Shown here: one piece after another, positions 33,985 through 43,116 of the stretch | Numbering within the stretch: the stretch's first letter is position 1 | Layout: each line of letters starts with the position of its first letter | Source of the DNA: Cyclobacteriaceae bacterium | Lineage (GTDB): Bacteria > Bacteroidota > Bacteroidia > Cytophagales > Cyclobacteriaceae | Assembly: GCA_030584025.1 (NCBI GenBank) | Contig: CP129487.1 | Span: 3,625,001-3,689,000, forward strand | Length of the DNA stretch: 64,000 bases | Reading direction: 5' to 3' | The notes under the pieces: model-generated | Database searches by the model: none | The model's input: only the letters and a program-made list of their open reading frames with translations | What the model was told of the DNA's origin: nothing | Position numbers and translations under genes: made by a program

Positions 33985-35892
33985 ATGCGTCACATATTTC
34001 TCTTTGCAGCATTTCTGATCAGTCTGGTGGGCTTCGGTCAGAAAAAATATGCTGTTTCAGATATTCCAGAAGCCTTAAAAAGCAATGTCAATGTTGTGAT
34101 CCGTGAAGATCACATGACCTATAAGCTCCACTCAGCCAGCAAGGCCACCCTTAGCGTCCATCAGGTGATCACTATATTAAATGAGGCTGGTAAACGATAT
34201 GCACGCGAAATGGTGGGCTATGACAAACTCAGCAAAGTAACAACCTTTAAAGGAGTGGCTTACGATGCCAATGGAGCTGTAATAAAAAAGTTAAAGTCCA
34301 GTGAAATCTATGATCAAAGTGCCTTTGATGGCTTCAGTCTTTACAGTGATAACCGGTTTAAATCGGCTGACCTATCCCATGGATCATATCCCTACACTGT
34401 AGAATTTGAATATGAGGTTGAGTTTAAGTATGTATTCATCATTCCGGGTTCATACGTTTTGCCTGGCGAAAAGGTATCTGTTCAGAATTTTTCGTATACC
34501 CTGGTCTATCCCACAACCATAGAACCGCCCCGATATAAGGCATTCAACATTGAACAAGAGCCCATTATTACTCAGGAACCATCTGGCTTTGAAACTGTAA
34601 AGTGGGGTTTACAAAACATTATGCCCATTACTTTTGAACCCCACGGACCTCCACGGGAAGAATTACTACCGCACATTATTGCAGCCCCAACTGTTTTTGA
34701 ATTTGATAATTATAAAGGGACCATGGAAAGTTGGGACAATCTTGGTCAATGGATCTCTTCATTGAACAAAGGAAGAAATGATCTCCTGCCCGAAACCCAG
34801 GAAAAAATAAAGGAGATTACTGCAAACTTGAAAACGAAAGAGGAAAAAGTAAAGGCCGTTTACGAATATCTGCAAAACAAAACGAGATATGTAAGCATTC
34901 AGCTGGGCATTGGAGGATTTCAACCCTTTGAAGCCTCTATGGTGGATAAGACCGGATATGGTGATTGTAAAGCGCTCTCAAACTATATGGTTTCTATGCT
35001 TGAAGCTATCGATATAAAAGCTTACTACACCTTAATCAAGGCCGGAGAGGGCGCTACTCAAATCAAAACTGATTTCCCGAGTTCGCAATTTAATCATGTG
35101 GTTGTGTTTGTTCCCAATGGAACTGACACTTTATGGTTGGAATGTACGAGCCAGACAAATCCGTTTGGATACATGGGGAGTTTCACAGGCAACCGAAAAG
35201 CATTGGCCATTACGGATGATGGTGCAAAGCTTGTTCATACCCCTGTTTACACAGAAAAAGAAAACTTGCAAATCAGAACTGCTGAAGTTATCGTGGGAAT
35301 TGATGGAAATGCAAAAGCCAAAGTTCAAACCGTTTACAGTGGCCTCCAATATGAAAACGACAACCTGAATTTTATTCTTGGAAACCCGGAAGAAGAAAAG
35401 AAATGGACACAAAAAACAACACAAATTCCAAGTTTTGATATAAACAATATAGCTACCAGCAAATATGGAGATAAAATTCCGTCAGCTAAGGTTAACCTTG
35501 ACCTTACACTTAAACGCCTTGTTACCGTAAGTGGAAAGCGGTTATTTCTTACACCTAACCTTATGAACCGCTCTGTATTTATTCCTGATAAAGTTGAAGA
35601 AAGGAAGACCAATGTATTCAGGCATATGGGCTATACTGACATCGACAGTGTTCGATACAAAATGCCCGAAGGTATTTATCCTGAATTTCTTCCTGAGCCC
35701 ACCCGTATTACTTCCTCTTTCGGAGAATACGAAACCTCGGTTCAAATTGACAGGGGAGATGTGCTCTATGTCCGTAAGCTAAAGGTGTTTGAGGGTGAGT
35801 TCCCAGCAAAATCGTACACGGAATTGGTTGATTTCTTTAAATCTATCAATAAGGCTGATCATGGAAAACTTGTGTTCTTGACTAAAACCTAG
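33985..35892 (+). CDS. DUF3857 transglutaminase-like protein, catalytic residues intact
   Basis: A 635-residue protein with signal peptide ending GFGQ, DUF3857 domain (about 40-240), transglutaminase-like domain and a C-terminal beta domain. Cys328 (GYGDCKALS) and His371 (FNHVVVF) are present; the third residue is Glu386 (WLECT). The likely chemistry is a papain-like peptide or amide transfer on the periplasmic side; substrate unknown. It begins two bases after the stop of its degenerate paralog, so both are translated from one message. Confidence 0.84.
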   Translation: MRHIFLFAAFLISLVGFGQKKYAVSDIPEALKSNVNVVIREDHMTYKLHSASKATLSVHQVITILNEAGKRYAREMVGYDKLSKVTTFKGVAYDANGAVIKKLKSSEIYDQSAFDGFSLYSDNRFKSADLSHGSYPYTVEFEYEVEFKYVFIIPGSYVLPGEKVSVQNFSYTLVYPTTIEPPRYKAFNIEQEPIITQEPSGFETVKWGLQNIMPITFEPHGPPREELLPHIIAAPTVFEFDNYKGTMESWDNLGQWISSLNKGRNDLLPETQEKIKEITANLKTKEEKVKAVYEYLQNKTRYVSIQLGIGGFQPFEASMVDKTGYGDCKALSNYMVSMLEAIDIKAYYTLIKAGEGATQIKTDFPSSQFNHVVVFVPNGTDTLWLECTSQTNPFGYMGSFTGNRKALAITDDGAKLVHTPVYTEKENLQIRTAEVIVGIDGNAKAKVQTVYSGLQYENDNLNFILGNPEEEKKWTQKTTQIPSFDINNIATSKYGDKIPSAKVNLDLTLKRLVTVSGKRLFLTPNLMNRSVFIPDKVEERKTNVFRHMGYTDIDSVRYKMPEGIYPEFLPEPTRITSSFGEYETSVQIDRGDVLYVRKLKVFEGEFPAKSYTELVDFFKSINKADHGKLVFLTKT

Positions 35893-35971
35893 AACCTGAA
35901 GATTCGATTATAATTAGAATACGGGGTTAGTTATACTGAACCCATGTGTTATGAGTGAAGTGATCTTTGCT

Positions 35972-36664
35972 TTATAAGTTCGTGTTTATAAAGGCAAACA
36001 AAGACTTGGCATAATGAAGATCAGTTAAATCAGCCTTGTTCGCTTTGAAAAATGCATTCAGTTCTTTTTCAATTGTTGGGAAAAATTTAATTATACCCCT
36101 TTTTGTTTGTGGTATTGTCTGTAAGACCGCACCCTCGGTAATGTAAAATGTATAAATTGTACGAAATTCATCATAGGGATTTCCACTAACGTTGTAAGCT
36201 CCGCCTAATTCTGCACGCTTAATCTCTTTCGACACTTTGCAGAAGAACGAGATGGTTCCCTCGGACAGGGTTAATAAAAAAGTTGGAACTCCGTCAACCG
36301 GAAGTTTTACAAATTCATACTCAACCAGTCCATCATGTAATATAAAACTCGCCACCAAATCCTTTCTCACAATCATGTTTGCCTTAGTGCGGTCACTTCT
36401 CGCAATAAGATTGTCAGAAACAGCATCATAGTTTATCAAAACATTTTTATAGTGCTCATCCTTCTTCAACTCAACCGTTCCTGGGCAATGGTCTTCAAGA
36501 AATGTTGGAAAACCCTTCACGCCCTCATATCGATTATCAAATGTTTGAATAGTGTTCCCTGAAAGATTAAAAGGAAAACTATTAGCGGGCAAGTCTGAAA
36601 CATTTTGAGCCCATACCCTTTCGATACCAAAAAGGATTGATATTACAAGCAGAATTTCTTTCAT
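35972..36664 (-). CDS. Secreted protein of unknown function
   Basis: The start is taken at ATG 36664 (MKEILLVISILFGIERVWAQ), a signal peptide ending in AQ; 230 residues. The mature part has a beta-rich pattern with FDNRYEGVKGFPTFLEDHCPGTVELKK and a run of strands including VEYEFVKLPVDGVPTFLLTLSEGTISFF. The family cannot be named. It lies seven bases downstream of the SDR gene on the same strand and is probably cotranscribed with it. Confidence 0.62.
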   Translation of the reverse strand: MKEILLVISILFGIERVWAQNVSDLPANSFPFNLSGNTIQTFDNRYEGVKGFPTFLEDHCPGTVELKKDEHYKNVLINYDAVSDNLIARSDRTKANMIVRKDLVASFILHDGLVEYEFVKLPVDGVPTFLLTLSEGTISFFCKVSKEIKRAELGGAYNVSGNPYDEFRTIYTFYITEGAVLQTIPQTKRGIIKFFPTIEKELNAFFKANKADLTDLHYAKSLFAFINTNL

Positions 36665-36671
36665 AGCATAA

Positions 36672-37478
36672 CTATTTAATCGGTGCATTAGCCTCACGTG
36701 CCATAGCGTTAAACACAAGCCGGTCTGCCAGCCACGGCCACCACTTGTTAAAGAACACAGCGAGCTTTCCCTCCAAAGTCAATATAATAATTTGCTTTCT
36801 CTTTACGGTAGCCCGATAAATGTGCCGGGCGCATTCTTCTGGTGTCATCTCTTTACTTTCTTCGCGGGGAGATTCCTTTTGCTCGCGGCCATCTGCCAAT
36901 AAAGCACGCATCCGGATATTCGTAGAAGTGAACCCAGGACAAGCCGTTAATACATGAACTCCCTTTTTCAAGTACTCTGTCCGCAGCACCTCCAGAAAAC
37001 CGTTGAGTGCAAATTTCGAGGCCGAATAACCTGTTCTTCCCGGCAATCCTCGGTATCCCGCAATGGAGGAAATGCCCACAATAGACCCTTTATTTTTTAC
37101 AATTTCAGGTAAGCAATAATGCGTGGCATACAACGCACCATAAAAGTTAATATCCATTACCTTTTTAATTACCTCTATCTTCACATCCTCAAAGGCTGCC
37201 CGCATAGAGATACCGGCATTATTCACCAACACATCAATTCGCCCAAAATGACGAATCGTTTCTTCTGCCATTCTTTTGTTATCATCTTCCAGGCTAACAT
37301 CGGCATGTATCCCCAATGCCTCAATTCCTGCAGCGCGTAGCTCTTCCTCGGTTGCCTTCAGGTCAGTGGCATTTCGTCCGGTAATCACAACCTTTGAGCC
37401 GTGACGACCAAATTCAAAAGCTAATGCTTTGCCAATGCCGGAAGTTCCTCCGGTGATAATAACAACCTTATCTTTCAT
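36672..37478 (-). CDS. SDR family oxidoreductase
   Basis: A 268-residue short-chain dehydrogenase: TGGTSGIGKA at residues 9-18 (NAD(P) site), VNNAGIS, the catalytic GISSIAG serine and GYSASKFA (Tyr-x3-Lys), then PGFTSTNIR. The substrate is not known; the sequence resembles those annotated as 3-oxoacyl reductase-like SDRs. I use ATG 37478 because the longer reading frame begins inside the -7 element TATTTTTG. A C-terminal hydrophobic region (AVFFNKWWPWLADRLVF) suggests membrane association. Confidence 0.88.
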   Translation of the reverse strand: MKDKVVIITGGTSGIGKALAFEFGRHGSKVVITGRNATDLKATEEELRAAGIEALGIHADVSLEDDNKRMAEETIRHFGRIDVLVNNAGISMRAAFEDVKIEVIKKVMDINFYGALYATHYCLPEIVKNKGSIVGISSIAGYRGLPGRTGYSASKFALNGFLEVLRTEYLKKGVHVLTACPGFTSTNIRMRALLADGREQKESPREESKEMTPEECARHIYRATVKRKQIIILTLEGKLAVFFNKWWPWLADRLVFNAMAREANAPIK

Positions 37479-37520
37479 ATGCCTGAGCGATCCGAATAGG
37501 CTTTTCGCTCGTTTAGTCAT

Positions 37521-37528
37521 CAAAAATA
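37521..37528 (-). promoter_or_regulatory. -7 element for the SDR gene
   Basis: The minus strand reads TATTTTTG, giving a start near 37516 and a leader of about 38 bases before ATG 37478. It places the upstream in-frame starts outside the transcript. Confidence 0.5.
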
Positions 37529-37567
37529 GTAATACTTATTTAACTTGTTGGCCGTTTAACAGTGAAC

Positions 37568-38428
37568 ATGTTTTTTCTCAAACTCATCTCACGTCTCCCC
37601 TTCACTGCCCTGTACATGGTGGCCGATTTCCTGTTTCTGTTAAGCTACCATGTGATACGCTACCGAAGAAGGTTAGTTAGGAAAAATCTTACAAAATCGT
37701 TTCCGTATCTTCCAAAAAATGAAATAAAAAAAATTGAACGGGAGTTTTATTTGAATCTCTGCGACTATGCTGTTGAAACCCTAAAGTTACTCACTATTTC
37801 AAAAGAAGAGTTGAAGGCCCGAATGAAGTACACAAACCCTGAACTGCTTGAAACGTACAAACAAAAAAATCAATCCATAATTCTCTTGTCTTCCCATCAG
37901 TTTAACTGGGAGTGGCTACTCGTTTCCGGAAATCTCTGGTTAAATATTCCGATCGATTTTGTCTACCAGCCCATCAACACAAAATTCGTTGATACGCTGA
38001 TGCAAACCTGCCGTACGCACTTCGGTGGGTACGCCATCAAACGAGATCAAGTTGCTCGTGAACTGGTTAAACGAAAAAACATTTTAAGAGGAATTGCTAT
38101 TGTTGCCGACCAATATCCGGGCCGAAAGCAAAACAGAAAATACGAGACCACCTTTCTTAACCAGGCAACGGTATTCTTTTATGGAAGTCAACAAATGGCT
38201 AACCTCACGCAGTACCCGGTGCTGTATGGATCGGTAAAAAAAGCGAAGCGCGGATACTACACCTGTACGCTGGTAAAAGTTGCTGAACCTCCCTATGCAC
38301 CTGATTCGGAAGATGTCGTTAAAAACTATGCAAAGATTGTTGAGGAAGTCATACAAAAAAATCCTGCCGGATGGTTATGGTCGCATAACCGGTGGAAAAA
38401 ACGGCATCTAAAACAGACTAAATCTTAA
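37568..38428 (+). CDS. Lysophospholipid/lipid A acyltransferase (LpxL/HtrB family)
   Basis: A 286-residue membrane-associated acyltransferase. His110 to Glu115 (HQFNWE) is the HX4E catalytic motif of the LPLAT/LpxL family; an N-terminal hydrophobic segment and the conserved VADQYPG pocket segment follow. The family transfers acyl chains to lipid A or other envelope lipids, and the substrate is not fixed by sequence. It is divergent from the SDR gene and overlaps the convergent SNF2 gene by four bases. Confidence 0.86.
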   Translation: MFFLKLISRLPFTALYMVADFLFLLSYHVIRYRRRLVRKNLTKSFPYLPKNEIKKIEREFYLNLCDYAVETLKLLTISKEELKARMKYTNPELLETYKQKNQSIILLSSHQFNWEWLLVSGNLWLNIPIDFVYQPINTKFVDTLMQTCRTHFGGYAIKRDQVARELVKRKNILRGIAIVADQYPGRKQNRKYETTFLNQATVFFYGSQQMANLTQYPVLYGSVKKAKRGYYTCTLVKVAEPPYAPDSEDVVKNYAKIVEEVIQKNPAGWLWSHNRWKKRHLKQTKS

Positions 38429-41358
38429 GCGAGCATCTGCTCAATATCCTCACGGGTAAGTTGCTTCATAATGCTTTCCTCTGTAGTAATGAGGTCACGT
38501 GTTAACTTAAGTTTCTTTTGCTGAAGCATGAGTATCTTTTCTTCTACGCTGTTCCGTGTGATGAACTTGTAGGTGAACACTTTTTTCTTCTGCCCAATGC
38601 GGTGTGCCCGATCGACCGCTTGCGCTTCAACGGCTGGGTTCCACCACGGATCAAGTATAAACACATAATCTGCTTCCGTCAAGTTCAACCCCAATCCACC
38701 GGCTTTAATGGAAATCAAGAAAGCCTTTACATTCGGATCTTTGTTAAAACGGTCTACCTGTTCTTTGCGATCAATGCTTGAGCCATCCAGGTATGCGTAA
38801 TCAATTTTATGCGACTTGAGGTATTGCCGAACCAAAGTTAAATGCTTCACAAACTGACTAAATACCAAAACCTTGTGCCCTTCTGCAATGGCATTTTCCA
38901 GCATATGAATAATATCTTCCAACTTGCCCGAATCGCCTGCATACGATGGCTCTATCATTTTCGGATGATTCGCCAACTGCCTGAGTTTGGTTAAGCCTTC
39001 CAAAATCATAAACCGGCTGTTACCCATTCCCTCCTTGTCAATTAAGTCCAGAATTTTTCCACGGTAGTATGACTTCACTTCCTCGTAACGCTTTTCCTGC
39101 TCGGTTGTCATTACGGAGTATTGAATGTTTTCAACCTTTTCCGGAAGTTCAGTCGCCACTTGCGATTTATGCCTGCGCAACACAAAAGGCTTAATAATCG
39201 AATTTAATTTTTTGGATTTTGCTTCGTCACCCTTCTTTTCAATGGGCACCTGGTATTCTTGCCGGAAATATGTTTGAGAGCCTAACAACCCTGGATTGAT
39301 AAAACTGATTTGCGACCATAAGTCCATCGTAGTGTTCTCCAATGGCGTACCCGTCAGCACCAGTTTGTAACGGGACTTCAATTCCCGAACTGCTTTGGCA
39401 ATAATGGATGAAGGATTCTTAATGACCTGCGATTCATCCAGAATAACGTAGTTGAAGTAAAAGTTCTTCAGCAGCTCAACATCCAATCGGGTTATGCCAT
39501 AGGATGTCAGTACAACATCATACTTTTCAAATCGCTTAATGTCTTTGTTACGCAATGTTCCGGTGTAGTTCAGCACCTTTAGCTCAGGTGTGAATCGGGA
39601 AGCCTCCATTTCCCAATTGTAAATCAACGAAGTTGGCATAATCAGCAAGGATGTCCCCCTTCCTGCCTCCTTCTCTGCCAACAGCATAGCCAGGGTTTGA
39701 ACCGTCTTACCCAAACCCATATCATCCGCCAGGCATCCACCCAGTCTGAATTCATTCAGGAAGCGAAGCCAATTATATCCGGCCTTTTGATAGGGGCGAA
39801 GTTCGCCAACAAAACCTTCAGGCAAGGGATAATTTTTAATACCGCTAAACGAGCCAAGGGACCTGAGTTTTTCACTGATGTGTACTTTCGCCAGGTTGCC
39901 ATCCTCCAGTTCCTTTACCAGGTTAAGATGATGTTTGCGCAACACCGGTTTTTCTTTGTCTCCTTCGGTTTCGCTCAAAGAAAACAAATCGGCATAGCGC
40001 GTTAACCAGGCTTCGGGAATGATGGCGATTTCACCATTAGGCAATTTGAATTCAACTTTTTTCTTCAGGATAAGCTTTCGCAATTCCTTAAATGGAATTT
40101 CGAACTCACCAAATCGGATGCGTGCGTGAATGTCAAACCAATCGATGTTTTCCTTTACTTCAACTTCAATAACCGCTTTGCCAACAAAATATTTTTTGTC
40201 ATTGCTCTGCGGCTGACTGACCTCGAAGCCAAGGTTTAATAAATTAACCCGGTTTTCATTCAACCATGAAAAAGCTTCCGACTTTGCAATGGCCACATTG
40301 AAATCCTTCATGGGCAGGCCAAGCTTTTGAAGTGTACTTAAAAAGTTTTTTTCTGACTCGGCTTTGCGTTGTACACGATGGAAGACATAATCGTTATCGT
40401 GCTTCTCAACTGTTACACTTACCGGTACACGGTTTCTTCCCTGAAATTTATGCTTGCCATATTTAAAGGAAAGGTCAAACACAATCTTCCCTGATTCATC
40501 ACTTTTATCTTCACTAGATTTAGAATCGAATAGTGTTCCGTTGTTTTGAACGGATGGCAACTCCGAAATGGTTAGTACGGGACGAGGATCGTATTCTGTC
40601 TTTATAATATCAAAGCCCTTCGCATCAATATCATCAAACGAGGCAATTAAAGGAGCTACAAATCTGTTGTAGTAGGTTTCTTCCAGGTTTTTTGGAATCA
40701 CCACAAACTTCTTGCTCAGGAACGGTAGAAGTTTTTTACCGTCAACGTGCTTTTCAAAACCATACAACTTTCCGTTCATCACCATCCAGGCGGGTTCCTT
40801 ACAAATCAAGTACGCTGTTGGATTCGGTAACTCCAGTTTCTTTCCTTCATAAAATAAGGTTGGAAAGTAGTTGGTACTATCATCGCTTCGCATAAAGTGA
40901 AACTGAATGGAAGCACGGCTTTCCATTACCTCAATTTTCCGATGCGTAGGCTCCCCATCATTACCAGTTTCAAACAATAATTTCCCCTTTAGAATTTCCA
41001 GCACCTCGGCCCGCTTGGTTTCCATGTGCAACTCTATCATCTCCTGCAGCCCTTCATTGCCCTTCTTCTTATCAAATACCTTGGGGAAGAATTCTTCCGG
41101 CTTCACTGGCTTTCCGGCAAATTTGCGGGCAACAGCATCCTGCTGCATGGCATCCATAAGCTTGATCAGCTCGAAATCACGATCGTCAAGACCTTTTGAA
41201 AACTCACGGGCATTCTTTGAAGAGATATTTTGGTGCTGATAGGTAAGTCTCCCCTTTTCATCCAAATGCACGATATAGGACTCAAAAAGAAAGCCCAGGT
41301 ATTCGTGTTGGAACAACGAATAGATGATTTGAAACGGCTGAGACGCTGAAACCTTCAT
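38425..41358 (-). CDS. SNF2-family DNA-dependent ATPase/helicase
   Basis: A 977-residue protein. The N-terminal half (1-520) is of unknown type and carries no zinc-finger pattern; the C-terminal half is a SWI2/SNF2 motor with DDMGLGKT (about residue 545), DESQ in place of DEAH, LTGTPLENTTMDLWS and the second lobe motifs YLDGSS, GGLGLNL and DRAHRIGQ. It probably remodels or translocates on DNA. It has no visible restriction-modification partner nearby, so a defence role is not supported. The leader contains two hairpins (41366-41447). Confidence 0.92.
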   Translation of the reverse strand: MKVSASQPFQIIYSLFQHEYLGFLFESYIVHLDEKGRLTYQHQNISSKNAREFSKGLDDRDFELIKLMDAMQQDAVARKFAGKPVKPEEFFPKVFDKKKGNEGLQEMIELHMETKRAEVLEILKGKLLFETGNDGEPTHRKIEVMESRASIQFHFMRSDDSTNYFPTLFYEGKKLELPNPTAYLICKEPAWMVMNGKLYGFEKHVDGKKLLPFLSKKFVVIPKNLEETYYNRFVAPLIASFDDIDAKGFDIIKTEYDPRPVLTISELPSVQNNGTLFDSKSSEDKSDESGKIVFDLSFKYGKHKFQGRNRVPVSVTVEKHDNDYVFHRVQRKAESEKNFLSTLQKLGLPMKDFNVAIAKSEAFSWLNENRVNLLNLGFEVSQPQSNDKKYFVGKAVIEVEVKENIDWFDIHARIRFGEFEIPFKELRKLILKKKVEFKLPNGEIAIIPEAWLTRYADLFSLSETEGDKEKPVLRKHHLNLVKELEDGNLAKVHISEKLRSLGSFSGIKNYPLPEGFVGELRPYQKAGYNWLRFLNEFRLGGCLADDMGLGKTVQTLAMLLAEKEAGRGTSLLIMPTSLIYNWEMEASRFTPELKVLNYTGTLRNKDIKRFEKYDVVLTSYGITRLDVELLKNFYFNYVILDESQVIKNPSSIIAKAVRELKSRYKLVLTGTPLENTTMDLWSQISFINPGLLGSQTYFRQEYQVPIEKKGDEAKSKKLNSIIKPFVLRRHKSQVATELPEKVENIQYSVMTTEQEKRYEEVKSYYRGKILDLIDKEGMGNSRFMILEGLTKLRQLANHPKMIEPSYAGDSGKLEDIIHMLENAIAEGHKVLVFSQFVKHLTLVRQYLKSHKIDYAYLDGSSIDRKEQVDRFNKDPNVKAFLISIKAGGLGLNLTEADYVFILDPWWNPAVEAQAVDRAHRIGQKKKVFTYKFITRNSVEEKILMLQQKKLKLTRDLITTEESIMKQLTREDIEQMLA

Positions 41359-41365
41359 TATTTTG

Positions 41366-41447
41366 CCGTTTTTGGTCGATTTACTAAAAACGGAACTTCT
41401 AAAATAGGCTTTTCAGGATTCTGAAAAGTTTGAATTTCAGCCTATTT
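41366..41447 (-). promoter_or_regulatory. Hairpin pair between permease and SNF2 genes
   Basis: CCGTTTTT (41366-41373) pairs with AAAAACGG (41386-41393). Further upstream, AAATAGGCT (41402-41410) pairs with AGCCTATTT (41439-41447) and encloses CTTTTCAG-GATT-CTGAAAAG; CTGAAA at 41421 can also pair with TTTCAG at 41435-41440, so two structures compete. It may be a terminator/antiterminator or simply a terminator pair. Confidence 0.45.
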
Positions 41448-41459
41448 CATACATGAACC

Positions 41460-42683
41460 TTACAGGTTGTGCACCGAAACCGACCGGGCTGCAAGAACCG
41501 CTGGTCGCCACGAGATGAGGAAAGTGAGGACGGATACCACAGCCAACGTACCCACGAAATCAACCAGTTTCATTTTTACAGGGTACCCTGCTGTAACGGA
41601 TGTTTCCATTCCCATGCTGATGAGGCCATACTGCTGTTGGAGCAGACAAAAAATTCCGCCTAATAATATTCCCAGCATAGCCCCGCCCAAGGCAATCATG
41701 GCGCCCTCAACAATAAAGATTTTCTTGATGCGCGCACCGTTGGCGCCCAGTGCCGATAAAATGGAAATGTCTTTTTTCTTGTCAAGCGCCAGCATCATTA
41801 AACTAAAAAAGATATTAATGGCGCTTATGCCCAGCAAAACGGAAAGCGCCAAAAACGTAAACAACTTTTCCATTTTAAGCAACCGGTATAAATCACGGTG
41901 TTGTTCTTCGCGATTGAGGACAACAAACTGACTTCCCACAATCGCCTTTATTTGTTCTTGCACACTCAAAAGGTTATACCCCACACGTGTTTTTATTTCT
42001 AATGCTGTTCGTTTGTTCTCATAACGCAATAGTTGCTGAGCAAATCTTAATGGAACCAACACATAGTTTTCATCAAAATTTTGCACGATTGAAAATGCTG
42101 CACCCGGCAAAATGATCTGTCGGGAATATAATCGCGATGGATCAAGAGCCCCGGCTTTAACATCATTGATGTAATATACCTGTAAGGGAAACATATCATC
42201 GCCCACCGCTACAGATAACGTGTACTGTATACCTCTGCCAATTATGGCGTAATTGATATCTCCATCGGTTAGCTTCAATTCGCCAGCCACAATTTTATCG
42301 TCAATTCTATGCTGATCAATAAAATTATCGCTCACTCCCTTTAAGGTAATTACCTGATTGGCATCGCGGTAACGCAAATAGGCATAATCTTCAATTACTT
42401 CGGTAACAATAGCAACACCCTCAACCGCCTCGATTTTTGCAATCAATTCTGCATCAACCGGAAATGATTTTCCTTGTGCTGCTTCAATCTTAATTTCAGG
42501 ATCAAAAGAATTATTCAGTGAACGAAGTAGGTCGCCCAACCCATTAAATACCGACAACACTATGATCAGCGCAGCGGCACTAACCGAAACACCGATCAGG
42601 GAAAGAATGGATATGATGTTGATGAAGTTCTTCTTCCGTGTGGACAGTAAATACTTACGGGCGATAAAAAATTCCAGGCTCAC
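41460..42683 (-). CDS. LolC/LolE-type ABC transporter permease (FtsX domain)
   Basis: A 407-residue permease: one N-terminal membrane segment (about 20-45, starting FFIARKYLLSTRKKNFINIISILSLIGV), a large periplasmic MacB-like domain (about 50-260) and three C-terminal segments with the FtsX pattern. This is the LolC/E architecture for lipoprotein release, or a MacB-like exporter. No ATPase gene is beside it. It starts at GTG 42683, 20 bases downstream of rbfA. Confidence 0.87.
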   Translation of the reverse strand: MSLEFFIARKYLLSTRKKNFINIISILSLIGVSVSAAALIIVLSVFNGLGDLLRSLNNSFDPEIKIEAAQGKSFPVDAELIAKIEAVEGVAIVTEVIEDYAYLRYRDANQVITLKGVSDNFIDQHRIDDKIVAGELKLTDGDINYAIIGRGIQYTLSVAVGDDMFPLQVYYINDVKAGALDPSRLYSRQIILPGAAFSIVQNFDENYVLVPLRFAQQLLRYENKRTALEIKTRVGYNLLSVQEQIKAIVGSQFVVLNREEQHRDLYRLLKMEKLFTFLALSVLLGISAINIFFSLMMLALDKKKDISILSALGANGARIKKIFIVEGAMIALGGAMLGILLGGIFCLLQQQYGLISMGMETSVTAGYPVKMKLVDFVGTLAVVSVLTFLISWRPAVLAARSVSVHNL

Positions 42684-42703
42684 GAAGGTCGAAGCTTAAA
42701 TGA

Positions 42704-43066
42704 TTATTGCTCAGGTGGAATATTCAGGTTACGGATAATGTCTTCGATCCGTTGTGCCTTCTCCTCCACTTCATCAATATAGAAAATCAATTCGGGAATA
42801 ATCCGTGCCTGATTTCGGATTCGATCGCCAAGGGCCTTACGAATCTCTTTCTTCCGCGTGTTTATCTTCTCTAGCAGTGCTTCCTTGTTAGCGGTAAGCA
42901 TCATACTCAGGTAAATCTTAGCCACGCTAAGATCAGGACTAACCCGAACATCGGCCAACGTTACAAAGGCATTGTCGAGAATGCCACGTTTATCACGCTG
43001 TAAAATATCACTCACTTCTTTGTGAATGAGCCGTGCAAATTTTTGTTGACGAGTTGTTCCAGCCAT
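42704..43066 (-). CDS. rbfA: Ribosome-binding factor A
   Basis: A 120-residue KH-type protein beginning MAGTTRQQKFARLIHKEVSDILQRD, with VTLADVRVSPDLSVAKIYLS and a C-terminal IPELIFYIDEVEEKAQRIEDII pattern. It binds the 30S subunit and helps mature the 5' end of 16S rRNA. I take ATG 43066; the frame stays open upstream, but a near-consensus -7 element (GATATTTG) ends four bases before this ATG. The permease follows in the same operon. Confidence 0.92.
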   Translation of the reverse strand: MAGTTRQQKFARLIHKEVSDILQRDKRGILDNAFVTLADVRVSPDLSVAKIYLSMMLTANKEALLEKINTRKKEIRKALGDRIRNQARIIPELIFYIDEVEEKAQRIEDIIRNLNIPPEQ

Positions 43067-43070
43067 AGCG

Positions 43071-43078
43071 CAAATATC
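43071..43078 (-). promoter_or_regulatory. -7-like element four bases before rbfA
   Basis: The minus strand reads GATATTTG-CGCT-ATG. It has one mismatch to TAnnTTTG and the same spacing to the start codon as other sites in the window. Confidence 0.35.
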
Positions 43079-43116
43079 CGCTGCATGGCAACGAAAACCA
43101 AAGAAGTTTAGCAATT

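Noticed and set aside
38425..41358. SNF2 helicase as part of a defence system
   Set aside because: No methylase, nuclease, PLD or other defence gene is nearby; neighbours are a lipid acyltransferase and an ABC permease.
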